Of a stretch of DNA of 64,000 nucleotides, positions 47,195 through 57,100 are shown in pieces. The translations under genes and the position numbers were made by a program. The number at the start of each line of letters is the position of its first letter. Positions within the stretch are counted from its first letter, which is position 1. The DNA comes from Cyanobacterium sp. HL-69. Its GTDB lineage: Bacteria; Cyanobacteriota; Cyanobacteriia; Cyanobacteriales; Cyanobacteriaceae. The DNA is taken from the NCBI GenBank assembly GCA_002813895.1, contig CP024912.1:3091248-3155247 (forward strand). Direction: 5' to 3'. Below the pieces are notes generated by a model. It ran no database searches, was not told the DNA's origin, and saw only the letters and a program-made list of their open reading frames with translations.

Positions 47195-48292
47195 TTAATT
47201 ATCCATTACGTTACTGAGATTTTGAGAAAGATAATCGGCGGTGGATTCCACAAGGGTGATCGCATCTTCGTACGCTATACGAGTAGGTCCGATGATGCCC
47301 ACACTGCCTACGGGGTAAGTACCTTGATAATAATTGGAGGAGATGAGACTGCAATAGTGCATAGATTGCAAAGGATTTTCTGAGCCGATGGTAATTTTTA
47401 CTTTAGAAAAAGATTTTTGTGGCTCATCTAAATTAAATACTACGGGAAAAAGTTGCTCCTGTTCCTCCTCTAACAGTTGTAAAAGGATTTGTAAATGTTC
47501 GATTTGGGCAAACTCAGGTTGACGCACCATCTTGGCGATACCCTGTACCATAATGGGGCTATGGCTAGAAATGCGGTAATTTTCGGTAATTTTCTCCAGG
47601 AGATGGTTAATAAAATGGGCATATTGCTTAAATCCTTGTTCCAATTCACTCCAATCTAAATCATCTATGTCGAAGAGCGATCGCCCTTTGAGCTTATGAT
47701 TAAGAAAATTAGATAACATTTGCAACTGTTGATCAATTACCTCCCCTATGTGGCTATCATGATCTAAATTAAAATCGTGATGATCAAATAATACCGACTC
47801 TGTCTGATAATTGTCGATCACCATCACCAACATTATTTTTTGTTCCGCAATTCTCAATAATTGTAGATGATAGATAATATTGCTAGTAGTTTGAGGGAGA
47901 GTAACCAAAGCAATACAACCACTTAAATCTGATAAAACCTGAGTAATTTTCTTGAAAAGAATCTCATAATTTTTTTGTACCGAACCAACTTTACTATTTA
48001 AACTTTGTGCTAAAGACTTCTTAAGAGGTTTCTGAGAAGGTAAAAGCCTATCAACATAAATACGATAGCCAGAGTCAGAGGGAATACGCCCTGCTGACGT
48101 GTAAGGTTGATACAAAAAACCAGCCTTTTCTAATTTGCCCATCACATTACGGACAGTAGCAGAACTTACACTAAAATCATATTCTTGAATTAAGGTTTTT
48201 GAGCCAACAGGTTCGGCAGTGGCGATATAATGCTTAACGGTTGCCTGTAATATTCTTTGATGGCGTTCATTAAGGTTAACTTGAACAGTCAT
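47195..48292 (-). CDS. hrcA: Heat-inducible transcription repressor HrcA
   Basis: A 365-aa HrcA. The N-terminal winged helix is visible (RHQRILQATVKHYIATAEPV then SSATVRNVMGKLEKAGFLYQ), and the C-terminal GAF-like domain includes IGEVIDQQLQMLSN and a closing YPVGSVGIIGPTRIAYEDAI. It represses groEL-type genes by binding CIRCE elements. No CIRCE is seen in its own upstream region (48293-48405), and no groE gene lies in this window. The last 9 nt separate it from the motor locus. Confidence 0.95.
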   Translation of the reverse strand: MTVQVNLNERHQRILQATVKHYIATAEPVGSKTLIQEYDFSVSSATVRNVMGKLEKAGFLYQPYTSAGRIPSDSGYRIYVDRLLPSQKPLKKSLAQSLNSKVGSVQKNYEILFKKITQVLSDLSGCIALVTLPQTTSNIIYHLQLLRIAEQKIMLVMVIDNYQTESVLFDHHDFNLDHDSHIGEVIDQQLQMLSNFLNHKLKGRSLFDIDDLDWSELEQGFKQYAHFINHLLEKITENYRISSHSPIMVQGIAKMVRQPEFAQIEHLQILLQLLEEEQEQLFPVVFNLDEPQKSFSKVKITIGSENPLQSMHYCSLISSNYYQGTYPVGSVGIIGPTRIAYEDAITLVESTADYLSQNLSNVMDN

Positions 48293-48405
48293 CTTCTAAA
48301 CATTGGTTTATGGTGAACAAAACTGAGTTTGATAAAATATTTATATTTTGCTAGTATAGCGTTTCTATCTTTTTTTGATCTGCTTGGGTGCGTCCTGATG
48401 ATGAA

Positions 48406-51400
48406 TTACCAAGGACTACCAATCATGGTAAAAGGCGCCCAGTAGAAAGGATGGGAAAAATCTTCTGACTGTTGAGATACTTCTGGCAATTCCCCTAGGG
48501 AAATATTAACGGAAGGAGTAACAATGGTATCTCCATCGTCAGTTTTGCGAGTTTCACCCCGTAATAGGTTCAATTGGGCTTGGCGTAGGGCTTCTGCTTT
48601 GATGGTATCATTCCTTAACTGACCATAAAAACTGGTCATCAGAGCTAAGGTGCCAGTATCGCTTACCTGCCACACACTACCGAGGGCGGTTTTTACCCCT
48701 GCTTGGACGGCTAACCCTGCAAACCCTAGTTCCGCCATTTCATTACCAAAAGCAGTGTTACAGGCGCTTAATACTAATAGTTCTACTCCAAGGTCATTGA
48801 GTCCTAGGGTACGTAGTTCATTCAAGTTAAGGCGATCGTTGTATAGTTGAATATAGCTCAGATCGGCTTGTATCGTGTTAAATTCTCCATGGGTGCCAAA
48901 GTGAACTATGCCATAGGAGTTTTGGCTTAGATTACGGCGGATATTATCGAGGGTAAAACTATCACTGGTAAATAAATCTTGTCTGAGTTGGTCTTCTCCT
49001 TGCCATACTTGGGAGATGGTGGGTAATTCTATACCGGCTGCTGGTAGAGGGGTAATTAACTGATCTTCAAAAGTGGACGCACCCATGGCGAGTAAATTGC
49101 GATCGGCCAGAGGACTATAATCATTATCATTAAGGTTAATACTAGGAGTAAGGGAAAGACTATATTTTTCTACTAAATACTCATCAGTTTTTTGATCATA
49201 TAGCACCGCCAAAGGCAAAAAGCGCATTTCATTGGGTAACATGAACACCAAATTTTCAATCTCCCGCTCAGATAGCAATTCTTCCAAAGGCTCCATCAAC
49301 CATTGATAAATCTGCGTAGCATCGGCCCTGTAGCGATCGTTTTGATCAAAAATATCGGAGACATTTAGCCATAAACTATTCACCGAATTACTCACGTCCT
49401 CCCGACTCACAGGAACTGTAACCCTCAAGGGATTACCCTCAGCGGTGATAATTAAAATATCCAACTCAGTATCATCTAACTCTTGAACATCCGTCACAGG
49501 ATCAATATTAGGAACATCATTCAGAACTAGGCTAAACTCATTAGTTTTCTGAGCCTCTCGCCTTGCCATATCATCATCTAAGCTGATGGGTTGATAGTTG
49601 CGAGGACTGAAACTAACATAAATAAACCCACTCTTGACTCCTGTTTTATTTTCAATGGTGGTCAATATTTCCTTAGCCTGATCAATACTCAATATTAATA
49701 AACTTTCCTCCCCGTTGATCGGAATATTTTCTCCCACCGTGGGACCATAAGATGTTTGACTATTGCTAGGATCACTCTGATTCGATTGAATTAAAGAAGA
49801 CAGTAATTCACTCTGAGGATCAATAGGTTCTGGCTCTGGTATGGGTTCAGGGTCTGGTTCTGGTATGGGCTCAGGGTCTGGTTCTGGTATGGGTTCAGGG
49901 TCTGGTTCTGGTATGGGTTCAGGGTCTGGTTCTGGTATGGGTTCAGGGTCTGGTTCTGGTATGGGTTCAGGGTCTGGTTCTGGTATGGGTTCAGGGTCTG
50001 GTTCTGGTATGGGTTCAGGTTCTGGCTCTGGTATGGGGGTAGTTGTTGGGGGGGGAGTTGGAGGGGTTTGGGGATTTAGTGGTTCAACATCAAAAGAAGT
50101 CGTAATTGAACCACCAGCAGATCCGCTTATAGTAACAGGCTCAGTAAAACTTTCCGGATCATCACCACCTTCGGGAATTCTGGCAGAACCGGCTTCAATA
50201 GTTCCCCTTGTACCATTAGCAGTATCAAAAATCAAAGCACCCACATTAACATCAAAGGTGAAATCAGAGGATAATAGTTCGCTATATGTTATGGAAATAT
50301 TACCACCGCTGCCACTAGCACCATTGCTTTGCAAACTAACATTACTAGGCTCAATTTCTCCCAAAGCCCTAAATTTATTTCCCGTAGTAATAGATATATT
50401 CCCGGCAGAAAGATCTGAACTAGCATCAATCGTATTAACAACAATACTACCCCCCCCATTGAGAATAATATTACCAGAACTAACTAAAGAACCTGAAACG
50501 ATATTTTCTGTGGTTATGTTGCCCTTAGAAGCATTGATGCTAATGCCATCTGCATCGCTATTCAATGATGATGAAATAATGTCTTGAGTTTCAATGTTTT
50601 GAGTAAAGGAAGTAATACTAATATCCCCAGCATCTCCATCAGATGCTTCAGAGATAATATTACCCGTTAAGATATTTTCTTCTGCCTCAATAGTAATTAT
50701 TCCTGAGTTACCCATGACACCATCAGTTTTACTTTCAATATCTGATGTTTCGACGTTTTTTCCAGAACTAATGGTAATGTTACCCCCATTTCCAGCGGAT
50801 GAAAGGCTATTGGCGGTTATTTGGGTGGTGGTTATATTCCCCCCCGCGGTTAGTTCAATATTTCCTCCTAAAAGAAGTCCTGAAGAGTTAATTTCCTCTG
50901 CCAATATGGCATTATTAGCATTAACAAAAATATTTCCTCCTGAACTATTCAAAGGGGGATTTATTTTAATATTTTCCCCTGTTAGAGTAATTGAACCTCC
51001 AGCGGTGACTATGGATGACCCAGTATTAATATTTATATCACCAAGATCATTTCCATCAACATCAGCATTAAAAATTATGTTGAGAAAATCAGTAGTTGAA
51101 GAGGGTTGAATAGATCCGTTGAAATTGATATTACCTGATGCCTCAAGGGTTAGGGTATTATTATCATCTGTTTCATAAGATAGTATTGCTGTATCATTCC
51201 ATGTGATATTTCCTTGCTGCGTTCCGCCAACCCCTGTAGAAATTTTCACATCTCCACTACCCAAAGCACTTTTAATAGATTGCACTGGCAAGATAGCGCT
51301 ATCTCCTTCCGCAACAAAAGAATTATCATCATCGTTAATATTAGTTAAAATTCCACCATCAACAATTTCCAAATTAAAAGGATCAATTAACCATTCTCCA

Positions 51401-52653
51401 CCCTGTCCATTGAAGGCTTTAATGTCGGGAACTGATGTGATACTAAAACTTTTTAAACCGCTGGTTTCAATAAAGCCTCCATCCCCTGCTATGGTGCCTC
51501 CTGTGGCGCTGAGGTTGCCATTAATCCTTGCAAAGTCTTGGGCAAAGATAATTACATTACCCCCATCCCCTTGGGTGATAGCATTCGCTGAAATGTTAGA
51601 ATCTGGGCTGATGTAGGTGACAGAGGCGTTGGGGATGGTTCCTTGCCCCATCATATCTCCCCCTATTTTGATATTACCGCCTCCCGTTTGTCCATCGGCG
51701 GTGATGGTAGAGGCGATCGCCCCTACATTTTTCCCTAAAATAGTAATTTCCCCTCCCATACCCCCATAATTAGCGGTGGATATGGTGCCAGAGGCGATCG
51801 CATTTCCTTGTCCTTGGGGAATCAAACTATTATTTACCCTCACCTCCCCATCATCTACCGTTACTCCTTCAATATTGCTTCCTGTCAACAAAGAGGGCAA
51901 ATTTTGGGGCGTGAATCCCACTATATTTCCTTGTTCATCCTTGGGAAAATCAACCTCTAAACTCAACAAACTACCTTCGGGAGTAATTTTTACCCTTGAA
52001 GTTCCTTCCACTGCCTGTATATTGATTTTGCCCCCAGAGGTTTCTATGGTGCCAGTGTTGATCACGTTGCCACCTACTAAACTGAGATTTTGTCCAGTGC
52101 TAAGGGTTAAATTTCCTTGATTGATAATACTGCCGATATTATCTTGACTGAACACAAAGCTATGGGGATTACCCAATAAATTTTGATAATCATTAGAGCC
52201 AATGGCACTAAAGACACCCCCATCAAAACCCATACCCGTGGCAGTAGTGGCGGTAAAATCCGCAGGTACATTCAAACTCGCCCCTTGTCCGAAAATAATC
52301 CCCCCAGGATTCATCAAAAACAGATTAGAATTACCCCCCACCACCTGCAATAAACCATTTATTTGGGAAGGATTACCCCCAGTGATGCGGGTGAGAATAT
52401 TTTGAATGTCAGGGTTAGTAAAAAAGGTGGCAATTTGGTCGCTAGTTAAGCCAAATTCTTGGAAGCTATGAAATAAATTTTTGCCATCTGCTGACAGGGT
52501 TTGACCATTGATCAAGATATTATTACCATCTACCGTAATATTAGTATCTGTGGTGCGATCGATTCTTATTTCTTGACCATAAACCAAATGGGGATTGAAT
52601 ATCACCGCCCCCGACAAAAGAGAAACTATCAAACCCCATGTTTTAGCCACCAT
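48406..52653 (-). CDS. Secreted haemagglutinin-like (TPS) protein with C-terminal CHAT protease
   Basis: A 1415-aa protein in four parts. A signal peptide (about residues 1-26) precedes a two-partner-secretion domain (to about 250; [40 protein letters not shown]) and a long beta-helical stalk of Ser/Asn/Gly repeats. A Pro/Glu/Asp tandem repeat forms a linker near residues 872-943. The last part, about 1130-1415, is a CHAT domain of the caspase family with H1255 (VHFGTHGEF) and C1298 ([10 protein letters not shown]). CHAT is usually linked to cytoplasmic TPR proteins; here it is predicted to be exported. The TpsB transporter partner is not in this window. Confidence 0.88.
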   Translation of the reverse strand: MVAKTWGLIVSLLSGAVIFNPHLVYGQEIRIDRTTDTNITVDGNNILINGQTLSADGKNLFHSFQEFGLTSDQIATFFTNPDIQNILTRITGGNPSQINGLLQVVGGNSNLFLMNPGGIIFGQGASLNVPADFTATTATGMGFDGGVFSAIGSNDYQNLLGNPHSFVFSQDNIGSIINQGNLTLSTGQNLSLVGGNVINTGTIETSGGKINIQAVEGTSRVKITPEGSLLSLEVDFPKDEQGNIVGFTPQNLPSLLTGSNIEGVTVDDGEVRVNNSLIPQGQGNAIASGTISTANYGGMGGEITILGKNVGAIASTITADGQTGGGNIKIGGDMMGQGTIPNASVTYISPDSNISANAITQGDGGNVIIFAQDFARINGNLSATGGTIAGDGGFIETSGLKSFSITSVPDIKAFNGQGGEWLIDPFNLEIVDGGILTNINDDDNSFVAEGDSAILPVQSIKSALGSGDVKISTGVGGTQQGNITWNDTAILSYETDDNNTLTLEASGNINFNGSIQPSSTTDFLNIIFNADVDGNDLGDININTGSSIVTAGGSITLTGENIKINPPLNSSGGNIFVNANNAILAEEINSSGLLLGGNIELTAGGNITTTQITANSLSSAGNGGNITISSGKNVETSDIESKTDGVMGNSGIITIEAEENILTGNIISEASDGDAGDISITSFTQNIETQDIISSSLNSDADGISINASKGNITTENIVSGSLVSSGNIILNGGGSIVVNTIDASSDLSAGNISITTGNKFRALGEIEPSNVSLQSNGASGSGGNISITYSELLSSDFTFDVNVGALIFDTANGTRGTIEAGSARIPEGGDDPESFTEPVTISGSAGGSITTSFDVEPLNPQTPPTPPPTTTPIPEPEPEPIPEPDPEPIPEPDPEPIPEPDPEPIPEPDPEPIPEPDPEPIPEPDPEPIPEPDPEPIPEPEPIDPQSELLSSLIQSNQSDPSNSQTSYGPTVGENIPINGEESLLILSIDQAKEILTTIENKTGVKSGFIYVSFSPRNYQPISLDDDMARREAQKTNEFSLVLNDVPNIDPVTDVQELDDTELDILIITAEGNPLRVTVPVSREDVSNSVNSLWLNVSDIFDQNDRYRADATQIYQWLMEPLEELLSEREIENLVFMLPNEMRFLPLAVLYDQKTDEYLVEKYSLSLTPSINLNDNDYSPLADRNLLAMGASTFEDQLITPLPAAGIELPTISQVWQGEDQLRQDLFTSDSFTLDNIRRNLSQNSYGIVHFGTHGEFNTIQADLSYIQLYNDRLNLNELRTLGLNDLGVELLVLSACNTAFGNEMAELGFAGLAVQAGVKTALGSVWQVSDTGTLALMTSFYGQLRNDTIKAEALRQAQLNLLRGETRKTDDGDTIVTPSVNISLGELPEVSQQSEDFSHPFYWAPFTMIGSPW
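49826..50037. repeat. 24-bp tandem repeat in the CHAT protein gene
   Basis: Seven nearly identical contiguous 24-bp units (49841-50008, each holding GGGTCTGGTTCTGG) with degenerate units at both ends. On the minus strand each encodes the octapeptide IPEPDPEP. The copies are almost identical in DNA, indicating recent expansion. This is coding sequence, not an array with spacers. Confidence 0.95.
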
Positions 52654-52887
52654 AATCCTAGCCTCTAAAAAATAATATTAGATTGTAATTATCAAATCAC
52701 CCAGTCCAAAAAAACTAACCATCATTATTATATTAACTTCCTTGCTTTGTATTAGATAAATTGTTTCTCCCTTTTTATCTTTTTTCCAATGAGGTTCGCA
52801 AAGGGTCGCTGGACAGTAAGCAGAGCAAGGGGTTAAGATAAGGGGGGCGCTGTCTTTCGGGGCAGTGGAATTAATGGAAACAGTAAC
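52654..52887. other. Intergenic region with G-rich structured stretch
   Basis: Between the CHAT protein and the phosphodiesterase. Positions 52793-52875 are much richer in G than the flanks and hold the imperfect hairpin CTGTCTTTCGGGGCAG near 52850-52865 plus AGCAAGGGGTTAAG near 52822, a partial copy of the hairpins at 33345 and 55487. No coding frame is supported. Confidence 0.4.
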
Positions 52888-53652
52888 TTAACCTACTCTT
52901 TGCACATAGGTGTCATAACTACCATCTTCCCATAACCGAATGACACGAAACCCCGATAAATGAGAATCGATAGTAGGGTGAGAGGGAATAACTTGAGAAA
53001 AAGTGGAAGGACATCCAAAAAAATCAATGTTGTCACCCACAGCATTAACATGGCAGTGATGTAAAGCATAATGAATATGTCCAAATAATACTAATCGCAC
53101 TTGAGGAAATGAGTGCAATAAACTTACTAAATCATTGCCATTTTCCACCCCAATTTGATCAACCCAATCGATACCCGTGGGAATTGGATGATGATGGAGC
53201 GCTATGATTGTAACCTTATCAGTCTGTTGCCCCAACTCTTGCCTTAACCATTCCAATTGTGCTTTTTCTATATAACCTCCCCCAAATTTTGCTCCCATCA
53301 ACACAGAATCGAGTAACAATAGTCGCCAAAATCCCAAATCAATGGCTTGATAACCTAAACCCTTGGAAGAAGGTAACATCTGCCCCAAAAGCTTAACGTT
53401 ATCATGATTACCGTGCAACCAATAAATAGGACAGCTAAACTCACCCATCGCTTTTAGTAAATATTCATAGGCAACCCTACTACCACCATCAGCCAAATCC
53501 CCTGTTAATAACAATCCATCGGGTTGTCTGGATTTTACTTGTTCTAAAACAGCTTGCAAATTGTACCAAGGATTTTGCCCCCGCAAAAATTCTTCTGGGT
53601 TGTCCAAAAGGTGAGTATCTGTAATTTGAATCAGGGTAAAGTTTTTTGTCAT
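52888..53652 (-). CDS. cpdA: CpdA-type cyclic-nucleotide phosphodiesterase (metallophosphoesterase)
   Basis: A 254-aa calcineurin-like phosphoesterase with all metal motifs: QITDTHLLD, LLTGDLADGGS, WLHGNHDNVK, ALHHHPIP and LFGHIHYALH. The length and N-terminus match CpdA/Icc, which hydrolyses 3',5'-cAMP in other bacteria. Cyanobacteria use cAMP as a signal, so the role is plausible, but class III phosphodiesterases are promiscuous. It is divergent from the antiporter gene, with 67 nt between. Confidence 0.88.
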   Translation of the reverse strand: MTKNFTLIQITDTHLLDNPEEFLRGQNPWYNLQAVLEQVKSRQPDGLLLTGDLADGGSRVAYEYLLKAMGEFSCPIYWLHGNHDNVKLLGQMLPSSKGLGYQAIDLGFWRLLLLDSVLMGAKFGGGYIEKAQLEWLRQELGQQTDKVTIIALHHHPIPTGIDWVDQIGVENGNDLVSLLHSFPQVRLVLFGHIHYALHHCHVNAVGDNIDFFGCPSTFSQVIPSHPTIDSHLSGFRVIRLWEDGSYDTYVQRVG

Positions 53653-53719
53653 ATGAAAGTTAAATTAATAAAATTAAGATTTGTGAGTATTATGAGATGG
53701 ATAAAAGTTAACATATACT

Positions 53720-55297
53720 ATGAGTTTAGAATTACTAACCTTTGCGGAAATATCTATCGAAAGAAACCTAGAGCAATTTCTCATTGTTTTGTCAGTTTCC
53801 CTCGCCGTTGCTACCATATCGAGGGTATTTATCTGGTTTAAACAAATTCCCTACACCTTACTCTTAGTAATAGTAGGTTTAGGTTTAGCCCTAGTTGATA
53901 TTAGATTAGTTAACCTCTCTCCAGAGTTAATTTTAGAAATATTTTTGCCCCCATTATTATTTGAAGCGGCTTGGAATATCCGCTGGAAAGATTTGAAAAA
54001 TAATCTCACTCCCATAATTCTTTTGGCGGTAATTGGGGTTATTATTTCGGTAGCGAGTGTCTCCTTTGCTCTTAGTTATTTTACGACTATCTCTTTGGGT
54101 ACGGCATTGCTGGTAGGTGCTAGTTTATCAGCTAGTGACCCTGTTTCTGTCATTGCTCTATTTCGAGAGCTAGGCACGGGCAAAAAACTTACTACCATTA
54201 TGGAAGGAGAAAGTTTATTTAATGATGGGGTGGCAGTAGTTGCTTTTGTTTTGTTGGTGGGTATTCCTTTGGGCAACGAGAGTATTTCTATCACCGAATC
54301 GGTTGTTAAATTTGGAACGTTTGTAGGGGTTGGAGTTGCAGTAGGTTTTCTTATCGGTTTTGGTATTTCTTATTTGACTCAAAGATTTGATTTACCTTTG
54401 GTTGAGCAGTCTTTAACCCTTGTTTCTGCTTATGGTGCTTATTTAATTACTGAAAATTTGGGTGGCTCTGGGGTAATTGGAGTGGTTACTGTAGGTTTAA
54501 TTCTGGGTAATTTTGGCTCAAGAATTGGCATGAATCCTCGTACTCGATTGAGTGTGTCTGAGTTTTGGGAATTTTTAGCATTTTTTGTTAATTCTATAGT
54601 CTTTTTATTGATAGGAGATCAGATTGATTTTCCTGTATTGTTAAATAGCTGGAAACTTATTTTAGTCGCTATTGTTTCCCTCATAGGAAGTCGTTTTGTA
54701 GCAGTATTTTTACTATGTGCTATTAGTAACTTAATCACTAAAGAGAAGGTGAGTTGGCAAGAACAATTAATTCTCTGGTGGGGTGGGTTAAGAGGTTCTG
54801 TTTCGGTTGCTCTAGCTCTTAGTGTACCAGTGATATTGAGCGATCGCCAAGAGGTCATAGGCACAGTTTTTGGGGTAGTATTATTTACCCTTTTAGTACA
54901 AGGATTAACCACAAAGACTTTCTTACAAAAATTAAATTTAATAGGGGATCAAAATGTTAAACAAGAATACACTGAGTTGTTAGCGAGAAGGACTGCTTTA
55001 AACAAGGTATTGGCTTATATGAATGGTATCCCTCTTAGTACAATGCCTGAAATTGAACCTGATTTTTATAACTATGAAAAAAATTTAATTCAAGGACAAT
55101 TAAACTCCATTCAGGAAAAAATTATCGATTTACAAAATTTTAATCCTGAGTTTAAAAATGTATCTATGCAAAAATTGAGAGATAATCTCATTTCCATAGA
55201 AGCGGATACTTACGCAGACCTGATTTTATCTGGAGAATTAAACGAAAATTTATCTCCTATGGTTCAAGAAATTATTGCCAAACAGAAGGGAGAATAA
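53720..55297 (+). CDS. Na+/H+ antiporter, NhaP/CPA1 family
   Basis: A 525-aa protein with about 12 spans and the CPA1 hallmarks GASLSASDPVSVIALFRELG and EGESLFNDGVAVVAFVLLVG, whose ND-type pair binds the ions. A soluble C-terminal tail follows from about residue 420. It exports Na+ in exchange for protons and would help salt and pH homeostasis, consistent with ggpS nearby. The CPA1 group also includes K+/H+ exchangers, so ion selectivity is inferred. Confidence 0.92.
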   Translation: MSLELLTFAEISIERNLEQFLIVLSVSLAVATISRVFIWFKQIPYTLLLVIVGLGLALVDIRLVNLSPELILEIFLPPLLFEAAWNIRWKDLKNNLTPIILLAVIGVIISVASVSFALSYFTTISLGTALLVGASLSASDPVSVIALFRELGTGKKLTTIMEGESLFNDGVAVVAFVLLVGIPLGNESISITESVVKFGTFVGVGVAVGFLIGFGISYLTQRFDLPLVEQSLTLVSAYGAYLITENLGGSGVIGVVTVGLILGNFGSRIGMNPRTRLSVSEFWEFLAFFVNSIVFLLIGDQIDFPVLLNSWKLILVAIVSLIGSRFVAVFLLCAISNLITKEKVSWQEQLILWWGGLRGSVSVALALSVPVILSDRQEVIGTVFGVVLFTLLVQGLTTKTFLQKLNLIGDQNVKQEYTELLARRTALNKVLAYMNGIPLSTMPEIEPDFYNYEKNLIQGQLNSIQEKIIDLQNFNPEFKNVSMQKLRDNLISIEADTYADLILSGELNENLSPMVQEIIAKQKGE

Positions 55298-55743
55298 TTT
55301 TTTTTTTTGTGATAACTAATAAACATTATTTTTTTATAAAAATATCTTTGAAAATGTACACTAACATCATATTAAAAAGATATTTATTAAAAGAATTGAT
55401 CGTCTTTAATCTTTTTGTTGTCAATTTTTTGGTAAAGAAAATCTTTTGTAATAGGTATAACTAGAATAATCATCAAAATACAACAGCAAAGGGGTTAAAC
55501 CCTTTGTTTAGTAAAAAAACCATAGATGTCTTAGGTATCATTGATATTTTACTAATGATTGAGGAGTACAATAAGATATTTATGTTATGGTAATACATGG
55601 GTAAAATAGAGTCATTTGTAATTAATAGGAGTTTGAAAATGTCATAAAACAATCTATAAAGATATGGTGAAGTTGTTATCAGTTATATAAAGAATATGTA
55701 AAGCTGTTTTATACTTCGTTAATAAATACACAGTAAAGTACAA
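55298..55743. other. Intergenic region (446 bp) with one hairpin
   Basis: AT-rich. A T-run (55299-55309) follows the antiporter stop. The hairpin CAAAGGG-GTTAAA-CCCTTTG occupies 55487-55506. A ribosome-binding-site-like AGGAG precedes an ATG-TCA-TAA mini-frame at 55639-55647. No gene is supported; the last 100 bp likely carry the promoter of the sugar transferase. Confidence 0.5.
55487..55510 (+). terminator. Possible antiporter terminator / dispersed hairpin
   Basis: CAAAGGG-GTTAAA-CCCTTTG followed by TTTAG. Same core as the hairpin after secA (33345). It is 190 nt past the antiporter stop, so it may be a dispersed repeat rather than its terminator. Confidence 0.4.
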
Positions 55744-56574
55744 GTGTTTTTACCAAACTTTGTAAAAAAAGCTAAAAAAGTCAGTTACAATACATACATT
55801 TTATTGAAAATCGGATATTATAACCTTAATAGTAAAAACAACCAAGATAAGCCCATGATGCTCATCAATCCCAGAAAGATAAAGAAGTCATCTTTAAAGC
55901 TCGAAGACAAACTATCTAATACAAAAAAAATACTAAATAATAATCACTACACCGAATCTAATAGGGTTCATCGCTCTATTAATAGTAAATTAAAACGTTT
56001 GATTGATATTATTGGGGCTTTAGTCGGTTTAATGATCACTGCCATCATTTTTATTCCTTTAGCTATTTGGATTTACAAAGATAATCCCGGTCCTATTTTC
56101 TACTCCCAAACTCGGTGCGGGTTTAATGGGAAAAAATTTACTATTTGGAAATTCCGTTCTATGACGGTGGATGCGGAAAGAAAACAGCATTTAGTGAAAA
56201 ATCATGCTGATGGTTTTATTTTTAAAAATCCAGAGGACCCTCGCATTACAAGAGTTGGAAAGTTTTTAAGATCCACTAGTTTGGATGAATTTCCCCAGTT
56301 TTGGAATGTTTTAACGGGAGATATGAGTTTAGTTGGGACTCGTCCTCCTACTCCCAATGAAGTGTCAAAATATAATGACTATCATTTATTACGCCTTAAG
56401 GTGAAACCTGGTTTGACGGGAGAGTGGCAGGTAAAAGGACGTTCTAAATGTCTTGATTTTAATCAAGTAGTGGCAATGGATTTGGATTACCAGAAAAAAT
56501 GGACAGTATGGTATGATTTATATTTGATTTTTAAAACCGTTGAGGTTGTTATTAAGCGTGAAGGTGCTTGTTAA
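55744..56574 (+). CDS. Undecaprenyl-phosphate sugar (galactose-type) transferase
   Basis: A 276-aa bacterial sugar transferase with only the catalytic C-terminal half of the larger WbaP-type enzymes. The N-terminal 75 residues are basic and unconserved. One span lies at about 86-109 (LIDIIGALVGLMITAIIF). The domain motifs are visible: NPGPIFYSQTRCGFNGK, FTIWKFRSM, STSLDEFPQFWNVLTGDMSL, VGTRPP and VKPGLTGEWQVKGRS. It loads the first sugar onto the lipid carrier for exopolysaccharide. The start is uncertain: a GTG at 55744 or the ATG at 55855. It lies 7 nt before pgsA. Confidence 0.9.
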   Translation: MFLPNFVKKAKKVSYNTYILLKIGYYNLNSKNNQDKPMMLINPRKIKKSSLKLEDKLSNTKKILNNNHYTESNRVHRSINSKLKRLIDIIGALVGLMITAIIFIPLAIWIYKDNPGPIFYSQTRCGFNGKKFTIWKFRSMTVDAERKQHLVKNHADGFIFKNPEDPRITRVGKFLRSTSLDEFPQFWNVLTGDMSLVGTRPPTPNEVSKYNDYHLLRLKVKPGLTGEWQVKGRSKCLDFNQVVAMDLDYQKKWTVWYDLYLIFKTVEVVIKREGAC

Positions 56575-56581
56575 TTATTGA

Positions 56582-57100
56582 ATGAATCTTCCCAATACTA
56601 TTACTTTTAGTCGCATTGTTTTGATAATTCCTATTCTCTGGTGTTTATATCAGCCAATGGAAATTTATCAATGGTGGGCTTGGGGTTTATTTTTACTGGC
56701 TTCTCTTACTGATTGGTTGGATGGTTATTTGGCAAGGCGTTTAAATCAAGTTACGGATTTAGGTAAGTTTTTAGATCCTTTGACGGACAAGATTTTGGTA
56801 GTTGCTCCTTTATTGGTTTTGGTTGAGCGTCAGATAATCCCTAGTTGGGGAGTCTTTTTGATTTTGTTGCGAGAAATTGCGATCGCAGGTTGGCGGGTAA
56901 GTCCTCAACAAAAGACTGTATCAGGAGCTAATGTGTGGGGTAAGTTTAAGACTGTTAGCCAGATAAGTGCGATCGCCCTTTTACTTTTACCTAGATACCC
57001 TTGGGCATTAGAAATGGGAATAATTATATTTTGGGTGTCGGTAATACTAACCATCGTTTCAGGGTTAATTTACCTCATTCCCCCACAAGAAACAGCCTAA
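56582..57100 (+). CDS. pgsA: CDP-diacylglycerol-glycerol-3-phosphate 3-phosphatidyltransferase
   Basis: A 172-aa CDP-alcohol phosphotransferase with four or five spans and the full signature D-x2-DG-x2-AR-x8-G-x3-D-x3-D within DWLDGYLARRLNQ and TDLGKFLDPLTDK. It makes phosphatidylglycerol phosphate; phosphatidylglycerol is needed for photosystem II and is essential in cyanobacteria. Its stop overlaps the end of the convergent arsenite transporter by 4 nt. Confidence 0.94.
   Translation: MNLPNTITFSRIVLIIPILWCLYQPMEIYQWWAWGLFLLASLTDWLDGYLARRLNQVTDLGKFLDPLTDKILVVAPLLVLVERQIIPSWGVFLILLREIAIAGWRVSPQQKTVSGANVWGKFKTVSQISAIALLLLPRYPWALEMGIIIFWVSVILTIVSGLIYLIPPQETA

Noticed and set aside
48293..48405. 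CIRCE element before hrcA
   Set aside because: No TTAGCACTC/GAGTGCTAA pair is present.
49826..50037. CRISPR-like regular repeats
   Set aside because: Units are contiguous 24-mers without spacers and lie inside a coding frame.
49841..50587. Plus-strand frame with Met-Gly-Ser-Gly repeats
   Set aside because: It is the antisense reading of the tandem repeat in the CHAT protein gene.
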